A stretch of DNA of 64,000 nucleotides from Rhodopseudomonas pentothenatexigens (GTDB lineage Bacteria; Pseudomonadota; Alphaproteobacteria; Rhizobiales; Xanthobacteraceae): positions 181,107 through 245,106 of the forward strand of contig NZ_UFQQ01000007.1 in the NCBI RefSeq assembly GCF_900218015.1, written 5' to 3'. The notes under the pieces were generated by a model. It was not told the DNA's origin. It searched no databases and saw nothing but the letters and a program-made list of their open reading frames with translations. The position numbers and the translations under genes were made by a program. Below, piece by piece: positions 44,743 to 54,503 of the stretch. How positions within the stretch are numbered: the stretch's first letter is position 1; every line of letters starts with the position of its first letter.

Positions 44743-45368
44743 TGGCCGCTCCCGCGCAGAAATTCCTGTTCAACGACGATTTCGGGGCACCGGAAAAGGT
44801 CCGCGAAAAGACCATCGCCGCGGCCGAACTGGCGCAGGCGGTCGCCGCCGCCGAGCAGCGCGGCTATCAGAACGGCTTCGCCGCCGGTCAGAACGAGGCC
44901 ATGGTCGAGGCGCAGCGGCGCAGCGCGATGGCGCTGGAGCAGATCGCGCAGGCGATGCACGTGATCGCCAGCGGGATCGGCGGCGTCGAAACCCGGATGG
45001 AGACCGAGGCTGTCGAAGTCGCGGTTGCAGCGGCGCGCAAGCTGTGCGGCGAACTGGTCGCCGCCGAGCCGCTCGCCGAGATCACCGCACTGGTCGGCGA
45101 CTGCTTCCGCCACCTGGTGGCGACGCCGCATCTGGTGGTGCGGATCAACGACTCGCTGTACGAGGCCGCGCGCGAGCGCATCGAACTGCTCGCCAAGCAG
45201 AGCGGCTTCGCCGGGCGCCTGGTGCTGCTGGCGGATCCGGAAATCGCCGGCGGCGACTGCAAGATCGAGTGGGCCGACGGCGGCGTGGTGCTGGAGCGCG
45301 CCGCGGTCGAGGCCAAGATCGACGAACTGGTGGGCCGCTACATGGCATCACGCAACAGCGGCCGATGA
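44742..45368 (+). CDS. fliH: Flagellar export regulator FliH
   Basis: 208 residues from the ATG at 44742. The N-terminus KFLFNDDFGAP is followed by a Gln/Ala/Glu-rich coiled coil (AAEQRGYQNGFAAGQNEAMV) and the FliH C-terminal domain (RIELLAKQSGFAGRLVLLAD ... GDCKIEWADGGVVLERAAVE). FliH holds the export ATPase FliI at the export gate. FliI is not encoded in this window. Identification rests on motifs and operon position between fliG and fliN. Confidence 0.88.
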   Translation: MAAPAQKFLFNDDFGAPEKVREKTIAAAELAQAVAAAEQRGYQNGFAAGQNEAMVEAQRRSAMALEQIAQAMHVIASGIGGVETRMETEAVEVAVAAARKLCGELVAAEPLAEITALVGDCFRHLVATPHLVVRINDSLYEAARERIELLAKQSGFAGRLVLLADPEIAGGDCKIEWADGGVVLERAAVEAKIDELVGRYMASRNSGR

Positions 45369-45385
45369 TTGGAGGAAGGTGAGAC

Positions 45386-45733
45386 ATGGGCGACAATGAC
45401 GGCCAGGTGCCGCTTCCCGACCTCAACGGCGCCGATGCTCCGCCGCTGGCCGACGTCGGCTATCAGGACGACGAACAGATTTCGCGCGTCGCCGCCGATC
45501 TCGAGGCGGTGTTCGACGTGCCGGTGCAAGTCTCGGCCGTGCTCGGCCGATCGAAGATGGACGTCGGCGAGTTGCTCAAGCTCGGGCCCGGTGCGGTGCT
45601 GGAGCTCGATCGCCGCGTCGGCGAGGCGATCGACATCTACGTGAACAACCGCCTGGTGGCGCGCGGCGAGGTCGTGCTGGTCGAGGACAAGCTCGGCGTC
45701 ACCATGACGGAAATCATCAAGGCGGACACCTAA
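45386..45733 (+). CDS. fliN: Flagellar motor switch protein FliN
   Basis: 115 residues. The SpoA/FliN domain covers about residues 38-113: VFDVPVQVSAVLGRSKMDVG, LLKLGPGAVLELDRRVGEAI and DIYVNNRLVARGEVVLVEDK. The acidic Pro-rich N-terminus is typical of the alphaproteobacterial form. With FliM it makes the cytoplasmic C-ring; fliM lies elsewhere. GGAGGAAGG lies before the ATG. Confidence 0.94.
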   Translation: MGDNDGQVPLPDLNGADAPPLADVGYQDDEQISRVAADLEAVFDVPVQVSAVLGRSKMDVGELLKLGPGAVLELDRRVGEAIDIYVNNRLVARGEVVLVEDKLGVTMTEIIKADT

Positions 45734-45778
45734 CGCGAGCGCGCGGGACCCGCGCGGCAGGATATCCAGGAGCAATCC

Positions 45779-47158
<1,380 letters not shown>

Positions 47159-47220
47159 CCGCCGATCGAGCTCCTCCAATCCTGAAGAGAGCCCTCCGGC
47201 CCCCTCTGGAAGGTCTCTCC

Positions 47221-47253
47221 TCCGCCCCTCCTCCTGAAAGGAGGTGGGGCGGA
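47221..47253. terminator. Strong hairpin between flbD and the AraC gene
   Basis: TCCGCCCCTCCTCCT and AGGAGGTGGGGCGGA form a 15-bp stem with one mismatch and a 3-base loop. It stands between convergent genes and probably ends one or both transcripts, though a U-run is lacking. Confidence 0.55.
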
Positions 47254-47287
47254 GAGGAAACACCAGCCTCGCGCACCCTTTCGCGGC

Positions 47288-48268
47288 CTAATCCAGGGTG
47301 GAACGCAGCTTTCGGACCTGATGCGATCCGGCCCGCCGCCATTCGCGTGGCGATGCCTCAAATCGCTTCCGGAACGCTGTGGAGAAATGCGAAAAGCTGC
47401 CGAAGCCGTTTCGGATTGCGATGTCGCTCACCGTAAGCCCGGACCGGCGGCGATCGCTCAATTCCTCCGCAGCCATCTGCAGGCGCGTCTCGCGGATGAA
47501 TTCGCTCGCCGAGGTCTGCTGCGTCGCAAAGATCTCGTTAAGTCGGCGTACCGATATCCCGACCGATTTGGCGAGCGCGATCCGATCGAACTCGGCATCA
47601 CGGAATCGGTGCCGAATGATCGCTTGCGCGCGAAGCAGAAGGAGCCGGGACGAGGATTTCAGCTCGATCGGGCCGGTCGCGACGCTGGTAAGAGCTGTCG
47701 CAAACAGATCGGCCAGAAGGTCGGCGAGCTGATCGTTCAGCGTAGCGTCCGCGTCAGCGGTGTGCTTGCCGAAGCGCAGGATGCTCTGGCCGACCAGTTG
47801 TCCGAGGGCGGAGGCTCCATCGATCCGCTTGCCAAGCGCCAGCTCCGCATTGGGGACGCGGAGCAACAATGAGGCTTTCGGGATCTGCAGCACGAGCTGA
47901 CGGAAATCGCTCTCCATGCGGAGATCGTAGGGCTCCGTGCTGCTGTAGGCCGCCATGTCTCCGGGATGCAGTCGGGCGGTTTGGCCACGCTGGCTGACGG
48001 TTGCGGCGCGTTCGAGCTGCAGGCTGAGAAGGAAGAACTCCTCCGAGGCGCGGCGGATGTCGTCCGGGCGGCGTCTGACCTTGCCGCCCGAACCGCTCAC
48101 TTCCGAGACCGACAAGTTCGACAAGTGATTGATCTCGATTGCGCCTCTGACATCGCGCGGGTCGGTGATTTCGCACGAGAGCTGAACATAGCTCGCGCAT
48201 ACCGCGTCGCGCAAATAAGCGACCCGATCGCGAGGTCGCACGAAGGCCGCGTCGTATCGTGTGAGCAT
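47288..48268 (-). CDS. AraC-family transcriptional regulator
   Basis: 326 residues from the ATG at 48268 (MLTRYDAAFV); a GTG eight codons upstream is the alternative. The N-terminal half is an AraC-binding-like domain (NHLSNLSVSEVSGSGGKVRR). The C-terminal part holds two helix-turn-helix motifs, the first in IALAKSVGISVRRLNEIFAT and the second in TVSDIAIRNGFGSFSHFSTAFRKRF. The AraC/XylS call is firm. It is divergent from a nitrilase gene with 139 bases between them. NitR of Rhodococcus, an AraC-type activator of its nitrilase gene, is a precedent for such a pairing. Confidence 0.9.
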   Translation of the reverse strand: MLTRYDAAFVRPRDRVAYLRDAVCASYVQLSCEITDPRDVRGAIEINHLSNLSVSEVSGSGGKVRRRPDDIRRASEEFFLLSLQLERAATVSQRGQTARLHPGDMAAYSSTEPYDLRMESDFRQLVLQIPKASLLLRVPNAELALGKRIDGASALGQLVGQSILRFGKHTADADATLNDQLADLLADLFATALTSVATGPIELKSSSRLLLLRAQAIIRHRFRDAEFDRIALAKSVGISVRRLNEIFATQQTSASEFIRETRLQMAAEELSDRRRSGLTVSDIAIRNGFGSFSHFSTAFRKRFEASPREWRRAGSHQVRKLRSTLD

Positions 48269-48407
48269 CGCCTTGCTCGCCTGCTGGGGCACGTGACGAA
48301 CTCTATATCGAGCCGGGCAAATTTCAAATCATTCGGCGCCCAAATACGAAAGCGCGTGGTTGGGCCGGCGCTATCCTCCAAGGAGCAATCTGCCCCGGAG
48401 GACGACA

Positions 48408-49436
48408 ATGCAGACGTCGAAGCAGTTTAAGGTGGCCGCTGTGCAGGCGGTACCCGCGTTTCTCGATCTTCGTGCCGGCGTCGCCAAAGCGATCGACCTG
48501 ATCGAACAGGCCGCGCGACAGGGCTGCAAGCTCGTCGTGTTCTCGGAGACGTGGCTGCCCGGCTATCCCAATCAGATCTGGCTCGGCGCACCGGCCTGGT
48601 CGATGCAGTTCTTCGGTCGTTACTTCGAGAACAGCCTGCAGGCCGGTGGCCCGGAGGACCAGGCGATCGCGGACGCCGCCCGCCGCAACAATATCCAGGT
48701 GTCGATGGGATTGTCCGAGCGGGACGGCGGCAGCCTGTACATCGCGCAGTGGCATTATGCGGAGACCGGTGAGGTCATCAAGCGACGCCGAAAGCTGAAA
48801 CCGACCCACGTCGAACGGACGGTGTTCGGCGAAGGCGACGGCAGCGATCTCGCCGTGTGCGAGACGTCGATCGGCCGGGTCGGACAATTGGCGTGCTGGG
48901 AGCATCTGCAACCCCTCAGCAAATACGCGATGTACAGCCAGAACGAGCAGATTCATTGCGCCGCATGGCCAAACCTGTCGGCGGTTTCCGACGAGGCCTA
49001 CGCCTACGGCCCCACTGTCAGCGGCGGCGCCAGCATGATCTATGCCGTCGAAGGCGGCTGCTTCGTCATCGCCGCCTGTGCCGTGGTCGGCGAGGAGCAG
49101 CAGGCGATGCTTTGTCAGGGCGATCCGATGAAGGAAGCAATGTGTCCCACCGGCGGTGGATTCGCGCGAATCTTTGCGCCCGACGGGCGATCGATCGGGG
49201 CCAATCTCGATCCGCACGAAGAAGGGCTGGTCATGGCCGACATCGACCTCGACCTCATCCCCTTCGCCAAGGCCTCCGCGGACCCCGCCGGTCACTACTC
49301 ACGTCCGGACGTGACCCGGCTGCTGTTCAACAACAGGCCGGCCCGCCGCGTCGAATACTTCGCTTCACCTCTCGAAAGCGCGCCGCCGGCGGCACCCGTT
49401 CGGGCAGCGTCGGCGGCGGCCGCCGAAGACGCCTGA
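48408..49436 (+). CDS. Nitrilase
   Basis: 342 residues from the ATG at 48408, with GGAGGA ten bases before. It hydrolyses organic nitriles to carboxylic acids and ammonia. The catalytic triad is in place: Glu47 (VVFSETWLPGYP), Lys129 (RRRKLKPTHVER) and Cys163 (QLACWEHLQP). Cys-Trp-Glu is the mark of true nitrilases rather than amidases or cyanide hydratases. The Ala-rich tail (about 320-342) is typical of the spiral-forming C-terminus. The spacing of triad residues agrees with Rhodococcus nitrilases. An AraC regulator is encoded opposite; the natural substrate is unknown. Confidence 0.93.
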   Translation: MQTSKQFKVAAVQAVPAFLDLRAGVAKAIDLIEQAARQGCKLVVFSETWLPGYPNQIWLGAPAWSMQFFGRYFENSLQAGGPEDQAIADAARRNNIQVSMGLSERDGGSLYIAQWHYAETGEVIKRRRKLKPTHVERTVFGEGDGSDLAVCETSIGRVGQLACWEHLQPLSKYAMYSQNEQIHCAAWPNLSAVSDEAYAYGPTVSGGASMIYAVEGGCFVIAACAVVGEEQQAMLCQGDPMKEAMCPTGGGFARIFAPDGRSIGANLDPHEEGLVMADIDLDLIPFAKASADPAGHYSRPDVTRLLFNNRPARRVEYFASPLESAPPAAPVRAASAAAAEDA

Positions 49437-49444
49437 GCCACGCC

Positions 49445-49600
49445 TCACGAATATTTCGGGGCGTCCGGATTGCGGTAGATTTTGATCGGCTCGCCCGGCA
49501 CCAGCTTCGGCGCGGTCAGCATCGCATAGGCGTACAGAGCCAGATAAACGCAGGCGAGGGCGCCGACGCCATAGAACAGCCAGGTCGCAATTCGCTGCAT
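49445..49600 (-). CDS. Small single-helix membrane protein, 51 residues
   Basis: ATG at 49600, stop TGA at 49447-49445. The translation starts MQRIATWLFYGVGALACVYL, giving a membrane helix at about residues 7-29, and ends with a polar tail PKLVPGEPIKIYRNPDAPKY. GAAGGATGAG precedes the start on the minus strand. The GC-rich codon pattern and the clean helix-plus-tail layout support a real gene. It is convergent with the nitrilase, 8 bases apart. I do not know its function. Confidence 0.55.
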   Translation of the reverse strand: MQRIATWLFYGVGALACVYLALYAYAMLTAPKLVPGEPIKIYRNPDAPKYS

Positions 49601-49658
49601 TTCTCATCCTTCCGCTTCTGCGGAAGATGGCGATCCGGATGCCGGAGTCAAATCCGTA

Positions 49659-49937
49659 TCAGCCGCGAAAATCCAGCCGCCGCAGAATGATCCCAGGAGG
49701 CCGGCCTTCCATTTCGGCATTGGCGAATTTGCGCTCGGCGCAGCGTTCGATGCTTTCGCGCAGCCGCATGAACTGCTGCTCGCGCTGCGCCGGGGGCGTC
49801 CGTTTTGCGCCGTCGAGAAAGTCCATTGCGTCGGAGCTGATGGCGCAGGGCACTTCGGTCAAATCGTTGATCATCGAAAACAGCACCACGGACCGGTCCT
49901 CGTCGTAGCCGCGAAAGTTGCCGCTGGTGAAGCTCAT
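49659..49937 (-). CDS. DUF1488-like small protein
   Basis: 92 residues. VVLFSMINDLTEVPCAISSD (about 16-35) and MRLRESIERCAERKFANAEM (about 57-76) fit the DUF1488 family of small proteins of unknown role. It is soluble and has no membrane segment. GAGGATGATCC lies just before the ATG on the minus strand. The next gene upstream (49976-50245) points the same way, 38 bases apart, so the two may be co-transcribed. Confidence 0.7.
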   Translation of the reverse strand: MSFTSGNFRGYDEDRSVVLFSMINDLTEVPCAISSDAMDFLDGAKRTPPAQREQQFMRLRESIERCAERKFANAEMEGRPPGIILRRLDFRG

Positions 49938-49975
49938 GGTGGATCATCCTCGTGTTACGGGCGGCGCCGCGCGTG

Positions 49976-50245
49976 TCAGGGGCGGCTGGTACTGCGATCG
50001 GCTTGCCGCGCGTCTCGCAGCGCGTCGGGCTCGATTGCGATCATTTCGACCGAGGCCTGATGTGGCGGCGCACAGGCGACCGTGATCATGGTTCCGACGC
50101 GGCGGAATACCGGGAACGACAGGCCTTCGATCAGTTCTTCGTCGGTGACGACGGCGTAAGCTCCCGCCGGCAATTCGCGGTCGATGCCGCGGAGCCGAAA
50201 CGGATGAGCGAAGACGATGGTCTCGCGGCGCGTTCGCGTAGTCAT
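49976..50245 (-). CDS. Hypothetical small soluble protein
   Basis: 89 residues from the ATG at 50245, with GGAGGCGTCC before it; the frame extends upstream to 50407 without good coding character. RETIVFAHPFRLRGIDRELP, AGAYAVVTDEELIEGLSFPV and RRVGTMITVACA suggest a compact beta-rich domain. Similar small proteins occur near DUF1488 genes in Bradyrhizobium-type genomes, in my recollection. I cannot assign a function. Confidence 0.65.
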   Translation of the reverse strand: MTTRTRRETIVFAHPFRLRGIDRELPAGAYAVVTDEELIEGLSFPVFRRVGTMITVACAPPHQASVEMIAIEPDALRDARQADRSTSRP

Positions 50246-50473
50246 GGACGCCTCCTTCGGGCCGCTGCGTCCGAGCGCCGGTCGCGCTGTATCGCGTCCC
50301 GACGATTGCCGACCATGCTGCGCCTTTTCATCCGTGATAGCCATCGAATTCGTTGCAATCGGCCCTGCCACGTCGCGGCAGCTTGTTTTTCGGCCCGTGA
50401 TCGCCATTTAAGGCAGGCAGCCGGCGATCAGTTCCGATCAGGCCCACGGCGCGATGGCGGAGAAGCCGAACTC

Positions 50474-51304
50474 ATGAAGCTCCGCGTCGGCTATGAGATG
50501 ATCTACGACTTCCCGCAACCGACGCCGATGATCGTGGTGCTCGGGACCCACTTTAGCCGCGCCTCCGACATCATCGTTCCGGATTTCCTCACCGTCGATC
50601 CGCCGGTGCCGATCACGCCGTATCGCGACATGTTCGGCAATTGGTGCAGCCGCCTCGTGGCGCCTGCGGGGCGGATGCGGCTCGCCGCCGACGGCATCGT
50701 GCGCGACAGCGGCGTGCCGGATCCGGTGGTGCCGTCGGCGACTCAACGTGCGATCGAGGATCTGCCGGCCGACACCATCGTGTATCTGCTCGGCAGCCGC
50801 TATTGCGAGACTGATCTTCTCTCCGATACCGCGTGGAAGATGTTCGAGAAGACCTCTCCCGGCTGGCCGCGGGTGCAGGCGATCTGCGATTTCGTGCACA
50901 ATCACATCAAGTTCGATTACCAGCACGCCCGCGCCACCCGCACGGCGCATCAGGCCTTCGACGAGGGGCGCGGCGTCTGCCGCGATTACGCCCATTTGGC
51001 GATTGCGCTGTGCCGCTGCATGAACATTCCGGCGCGCTACTGCACTGGCTATCTCGGCGACGTCGGTACCCCGAAGCCATGGGCGGCCGGCGACTTCGCC
51101 GGCTGGTTCGAAGCCTTCATCGGCGGCCATTGGTACACGTTCGATCCGCGCAACAATGTGCCGCGGCTCGGCCGGGTACTGATCGCGCAGGGCCGCGATG
51201 CCGCCGATGTCCCGATCACCCAAACCTTCGGCCCCAACACCCTGGTCAGCTTCAAGGTGTGGACCGACGAGATCGACGAGACGGCCGTCGCCGGCTTGCA
51301 CTGA
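50474..51304 (+). CDS. Transglutaminase-like cysteine protease family protein
   Basis: 276 residues from the ATG at 50474. The N-terminal beta domain is the bacterial transglutaminase N-type (KLRVGYEMIYDFPQPTPMIV). The core has the catalytic Cys169 in RGVCRDYAHLAIALCR, the His in GHWYTFDPRNN and the Asp two residues later in the same motif, in correct order. There is no signal peptide, so it is cytosolic. Bacterial members are mostly thiol proteases or amidases and few have known substrates. It lies close to, and is transcribed towards, the helicase gene. Confidence 0.88.
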   Translation: MKLRVGYEMIYDFPQPTPMIVVLGTHFSRASDIIVPDFLTVDPPVPITPYRDMFGNWCSRLVAPAGRMRLAADGIVRDSGVPDPVVPSATQRAIEDLPADTIVYLLGSRYCETDLLSDTAWKMFEKTSPGWPRVQAICDFVHNHIKFDYQHARATRTAHQAFDEGRGVCRDYAHLAIALCRCMNIPARYCTGYLGDVGTPKPWAAGDFAGWFEAFIGGHWYTFDPRNNVPRLGRVLIAQGRDAADVPITQTFGPNTLVSFKVWTDEIDETAVAGLH

Positions 51305-51379
51305 GCGCCCGACGCGCTAGCTTGCCGGCACCGAGTCGCTGCGGGCGTTGCCCGCCGCGTGGTCTGCCCGCGAGATCCC

Positions 51380-52489
51380 ATGACCACCTTCACCCCAGTC
51401 CAGGACGAGGCGCTGAAAGCTGTCGGCGAATGGCTCAAGGCCAAGCCAGGCCGTAACGGTACGCCGCTGGTGTTCCGGCTGTTCGGCTATGCCGGCACCG
51501 GCAAGACCACGCTGGCGCGGGAGATCGCCGAGGGCGTCGATGGCGAGGTCAAGTTCGCCGCCTTCACCGGCAAGGCGGCGCTGGTGATGCGCAACAAGGG
51601 CTGCGACGACGCCTCCACCATCCATTCGCTGATCTACCGCACCAAGGAGAGCGGTGTCGAACAGCCGAGCTTCGAATTGTGGGACGACGCGCCGGCCTCC
51701 AAGGCCAAGCTGATCGTCATCGACGAATGCTCGATGGTCGACGAGGAACTCGGCCGCGACCTGATGTCGTTCGACTGTCCGCTCCTGGTGCTCGGCGATC
51801 CGGCGCAGTTGCCGCCGATCCAGGGCGGCGGCTTCTTCACCAATGCCGAGCCCGACGTGATGCTGACCGAAGTGCATCGTCAGGCGCAGGACGACCCGAT
51901 CGTCCGGCTGTCGATGGATGTGCGTGAGGGCCGGGGGCTCGAACGCGGCCGCTATGGCGAAACCGAAGTGGTGAGCCGCGATCAGCTCGATCCGCAGCGG
52001 GTGATGGACGCCGATCAGGTGCTGGTCGGCCGCAACAACACGCGGCGCGCCTACAACGCGCGTTTCCGCCAGCGCCTGAACATCGAGGATCCGTTCCCGG
52101 TCGGCGGCGACAAGCTGGTGTGCTTGCGCAACAACCGCAAGAAGGCGCTGTTCAACGGCGGGCTGTGGCGGGTCAAGTCGCGCTCGCCGATCAAGACCAA
52201 GATCATCACCCTGCGGGTGACGCCCGACGAGGATTTCGGCGGCCGGCTGACCAAGGTTTCGGTGCGCAACGAATGCTTCGCCGGCGGCATCGAGGACATC
52301 TCGTGGGACCAGCGCAAGCCCTACGACGAGTTCGACTACGGCTACGTGCTCACCGTGCACAAGAGCCAGGGCTCGCAGTGGGACGACGTCGTGCTGTTCG
52401 ACGAGAGCTTCGCCTTCCAGGACAGCCGCGCCCGCTGGCTCTACACCGGCATCACCAGGGCGGCGAAGCGGCTGAGCGTGGTGGTCTAG
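51380..52489 (+). CDS. RecD-like ATP-dependent DNA helicase
   Basis: 369 residues from the ATG at 51380. Walker A GYAGTGKTTLA (about 36-46), Walker B VIDECSMVDEEL, the motif GDPAQLPPIQGGGFF and, near the C-terminus, TVHKSQGSQWDDVVLFDE and WLYTGITRAAKR. These are superfamily 1B (RecD/Pif1/Dda) motifs with a UvrD_C_2 end. It is much shorter than RecD and resembles stand-alone Dda-like helicases. Its role in DNA repair or replication is inferred from the family only. Confidence 0.9.
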   Translation: MTTFTPVQDEALKAVGEWLKAKPGRNGTPLVFRLFGYAGTGKTTLAREIAEGVDGEVKFAAFTGKAALVMRNKGCDDASTIHSLIYRTKESGVEQPSFELWDDAPASKAKLIVIDECSMVDEELGRDLMSFDCPLLVLGDPAQLPPIQGGGFFTNAEPDVMLTEVHRQAQDDPIVRLSMDVREGRGLERGRYGETEVVSRDQLDPQRVMDADQVLVGRNNTRRAYNARFRQRLNIEDPFPVGGDKLVCLRNNRKKALFNGGLWRVKSRSPIKTKIITLRVTPDEDFGGRLTKVSVRNECFAGGIEDISWDQRKPYDEFDYGYVLTVHKSQGSQWDDVVLFDESFAFQDSRARWLYTGITRAAKRLSVVV

Positions 52490-52515
52490 CGCAGCACTCC
52501 GTCTGTGCCCGCGTC

Positions 52516-52713
52516 GCCCTCACCCCAGCCCTCTCCCGCAAGCGGGAGAGGGAGTTCGCTGCGCCGGCGGCAGCGCCAGGCGCGAAAAGCGCGCGAGTTG
52601 CACTCAAGAGATAGGGGGGCTCTCGCGAATCTAAATGTACTTGATCGGAGAACTTCCCCGAGCACTACTTGCTCCCTCTCCCGCTTGCGGGAGAGGGGTG
52701 GGGTGAGGGCGCC
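52516..52713. repeat. Family A repeats, two inverted copies
   Basis: CCCTCACCCCAGCCCTCTCC at 52517-52536 with the hairpin CTCTCCCGCAAGCGGGAGAG, and at 52671-52713 the reverse copy ending GGGTGAGGGCGCC. The two units face each other over about 115 bases, so the region can form one large inverted repeat as well as two small hairpins. It lies between convergent genes. Confidence 0.85.
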
Positions 52714-52749
52714 CCAGGCAGTGAGCTCCAGGTGGTCGCGATCCGACAG

Positions 52750-53445
52750 CTACTCCGCCTTCCGCGCCACGAACGTCATTCGCCAGGGATTGTGGCCGAT
52801 GTTGTGTTCGGCGCGGCGGGCGGTGAAGCCGGCGGCGGCGAGCTTGGCGAGCATCTCGGACTCGCTGTAGCGCTGCAGGCCGATCTTGGTGCGCAGCTCG
52901 CGATAGTCGGACAGCGCGGTTCGCGCCAGTCCCCATAGCGCGTCAGTCAGGAAGCCGTGGCGGCGCGCCATCATCAGCAGCGCCAGCACGTCTCGCGGCA
53001 TCCCGACCTCGGGGCGGAGGATATCGCCGAGCACCAGGCCGCCGGGCGGCGACAGCAATCGCCTGATCACCGCAAACGCCTGGTCGAGCTCGGCCGGCGT
53101 CATGTATTGCGCTACCGAATTCATCACCACCAGATCGACCGAGCCTTCCGGCATGGTGCGCAGATCGTCCAGCGACCGCACCCTGATCTTGGTGTTGAGC
53201 GCGTAGCGGGCGATCAGCCGGCCGCGCACGCCGGGGGCCGGTTCGGCCAAGATCAGCTTGCCGCAGGCTTCAGCGACGGTCGGGGCGGACAACGCTTCCC
53301 CGCAGGAATAGTCCAGCACCACTGCGCCAGGGGAGGGAATATAGCCGATGATGTCGCGGGCGATCTCGGCAAAATGCACGTCGCGGTGGCGGTTGCTGAC
53401 ATAGATGGTGTGTGTGGAGTCGTAATAGTCGATCCAGTCGTCCAT
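52750..53445 (-). CDS. Class I SAM-dependent methyltransferase
   Basis: 231 residues from the ATG at 53445 (MDDWIDYYDSTHTIYVSNRH); longer starts are possible. The SAM-binding glycine motif is VVLDYSCGEALSAP (about 42-55), with an acidic residue in LILAEPA, and motif II is SVDLVVMNSVAQYM. A C-terminal cap contains LQRYSESEMLAKLAAAGFTA. The substrate cannot be read from the sequence. It is divergent from dps with 278 bases between. Confidence 0.85.
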   Translation of the reverse strand: MDDWIDYYDSTHTIYVSNRHRDVHFAEIARDIIGYIPSPGAVVLDYSCGEALSAPTVAEACGKLILAEPAPGVRGRLIARYALNTKIRVRSLDDLRTMPEGSVDLVVMNSVAQYMTPAELDQAFAVIRRLLSPPGGLVLGDILRPEVGMPRDVLALLMMARRHGFLTDALWGLARTALSDYRELRTKIGLQRYSESEMLAKLAAAGFTARRAEHNIGHNPWRMTFVARKAE

Positions 53446-53542
53446 CCGTGACCCCGAAAACATCCGCCCAAACCAAGCCGAACGCGGCCACTCCTGGCCG
53501 ATCGGTCGAGCGCTGCCCGCTCCGCATGGCTGTTCCACAAAT

Positions 53543-53567
53543 GGAACGCCGCCGCACGCCGCGCGTT
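53543..53567 (+). promoter_or_regulatory. EcfG-consensus promoter upstream of dps
   Basis: GGAAC, exactly 16 bases, then CGTT: a perfect match to the EcfG (general stress sigma factor) promoter of alphaproteobacteria. It points toward dps, giving a leader of about 150 bases. Overlapping it is a palindrome, GTTCCA-CAAA-TGGAAC (53532-53547), which could be a second control site. Confidence 0.65.
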
Positions 53568-53723
53568 GCCGAGGGGTCTAACGTGTTTCGCGGGAAACAC
53601 AATGCACAGCCGAAACATCCAAGACGCGCTTTCCAGGACCGGCTTGGATCTTCCGCGCCCGGCCGTCCCGCCGACCGTTGCGTTCGCCCTGGACGTCAAC
53701 CGCCTCACTGCAGGATTCTCATC

Positions 53724-54251
53724 GTGACCAAAGCCAAATCCGCCTCCGTCGCCCCCGAACTCGATACCCCGACCGACCTGCCGCCGCAGGCGGTGGAAAA
53801 GATCTCGACCGCGCTGAACGGCCTGCTCGCCGACTCGTTCGCGCTGTATCTGAAGACCAAGAACTTCCATTGGCACATCAGCGGTCGCCACTTCCGCGAT
53901 TATCATCTGCTGCTCGACGAGCAGTCGGCGCAGATTCTTGCCACCACCGACGAGCTCGCCGAGCGCGTCCGCAAGGTCGGCGGCACTACGCTGCGCTCGA
54001 TCAGCCATATCTCCCGGCTGCAGACCATCCAGGACAACAACGACGACTACGTGCCGCCGCGCGAGATGCTGCGCGAGCTGATGAATGACAACAAGAAAGT
54101 CGCCGCCGCGATGCGCAAGGCGCACGAGATCGTCGACGAGTGCAAGGACGCGGCCAGCGCCGGTCTGCTCGAGAACTTCATCGACGAGACCGAAAAGCGC
54201 ACCTGGTTCCTCTTCGAAGCCACCCGCCAGGAAGGCGCCAACGAAGCGTAA
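53724..54251 (+). CDS. dps: Dps-family DNA-binding ferritin-like protein
   Basis: 175 residues from the GTG at 53724, with CAGGA nine bases upstream. The ferroxidase-site signature KNFHWHISGRHFRDYHLLLD is at about residues 48-67, followed by EQSAQILATTDELAERVRKV. Dps forms dodecamers that oxidise and store iron and shield DNA from peroxide. The Lys-containing N-terminal tail (MTKAKSASVAPELD) may bind DNA. An exact EcfG promoter lies upstream, matching its usual place in the general stress response. Confidence 0.92.
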   Translation: MTKAKSASVAPELDTPTDLPPQAVEKISTALNGLLADSFALYLKTKNFHWHISGRHFRDYHLLLDEQSAQILATTDELAERVRKVGGTTLRSISHISRLQTIQDNNDDYVPPREMLRELMNDNKKVAAAMRKAHEIVDECKDAASAGLLENFIDETEKRTWFLFEATRQEGANEA

Positions 54252-54304
54252 GCGGCGCGGGCTCGAGACGAGCCTATTTGAGAAGAGAACTTACCCCGAG
54301 CACA

Positions 54305-54475
54305 GCGAACTCCCTCGCCCCGCCTTTCGCGGGGAGAGGGTTGGGGTGAGAGGCGACACGCGCACTAAAGATAGCTCCTTCGATTTATCAGACGCTCGGC
54401 CTTGCGGAGGCGCCCCCTTACCCGGATTGCTGCGCAATCCGATCTCTCCCCGCGTGCGGGGAGAGGTGACCGGGA
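54305..54475. repeat. Family A repeats after dps
   Basis: A first unit at 54305-54356 (GCGAACTCCCTCGCCCCGCC, hairpin, GGGTTGGGGTGAG) is nearly identical to 9129-9178 inverted. A second hairpin, CTCTCCCCGCGTGCGGGGAGAG, is at 54444-54465, and between them lies GGATTGC-TGC-GCAATCC at 54424-54440. It fills the gap between convergent dps and the cupin gene. Confidence 0.85.
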
Positions 54476-54503
54476 GCGTCTGCGAAAATTTGAGATGCGG
54501 CGC

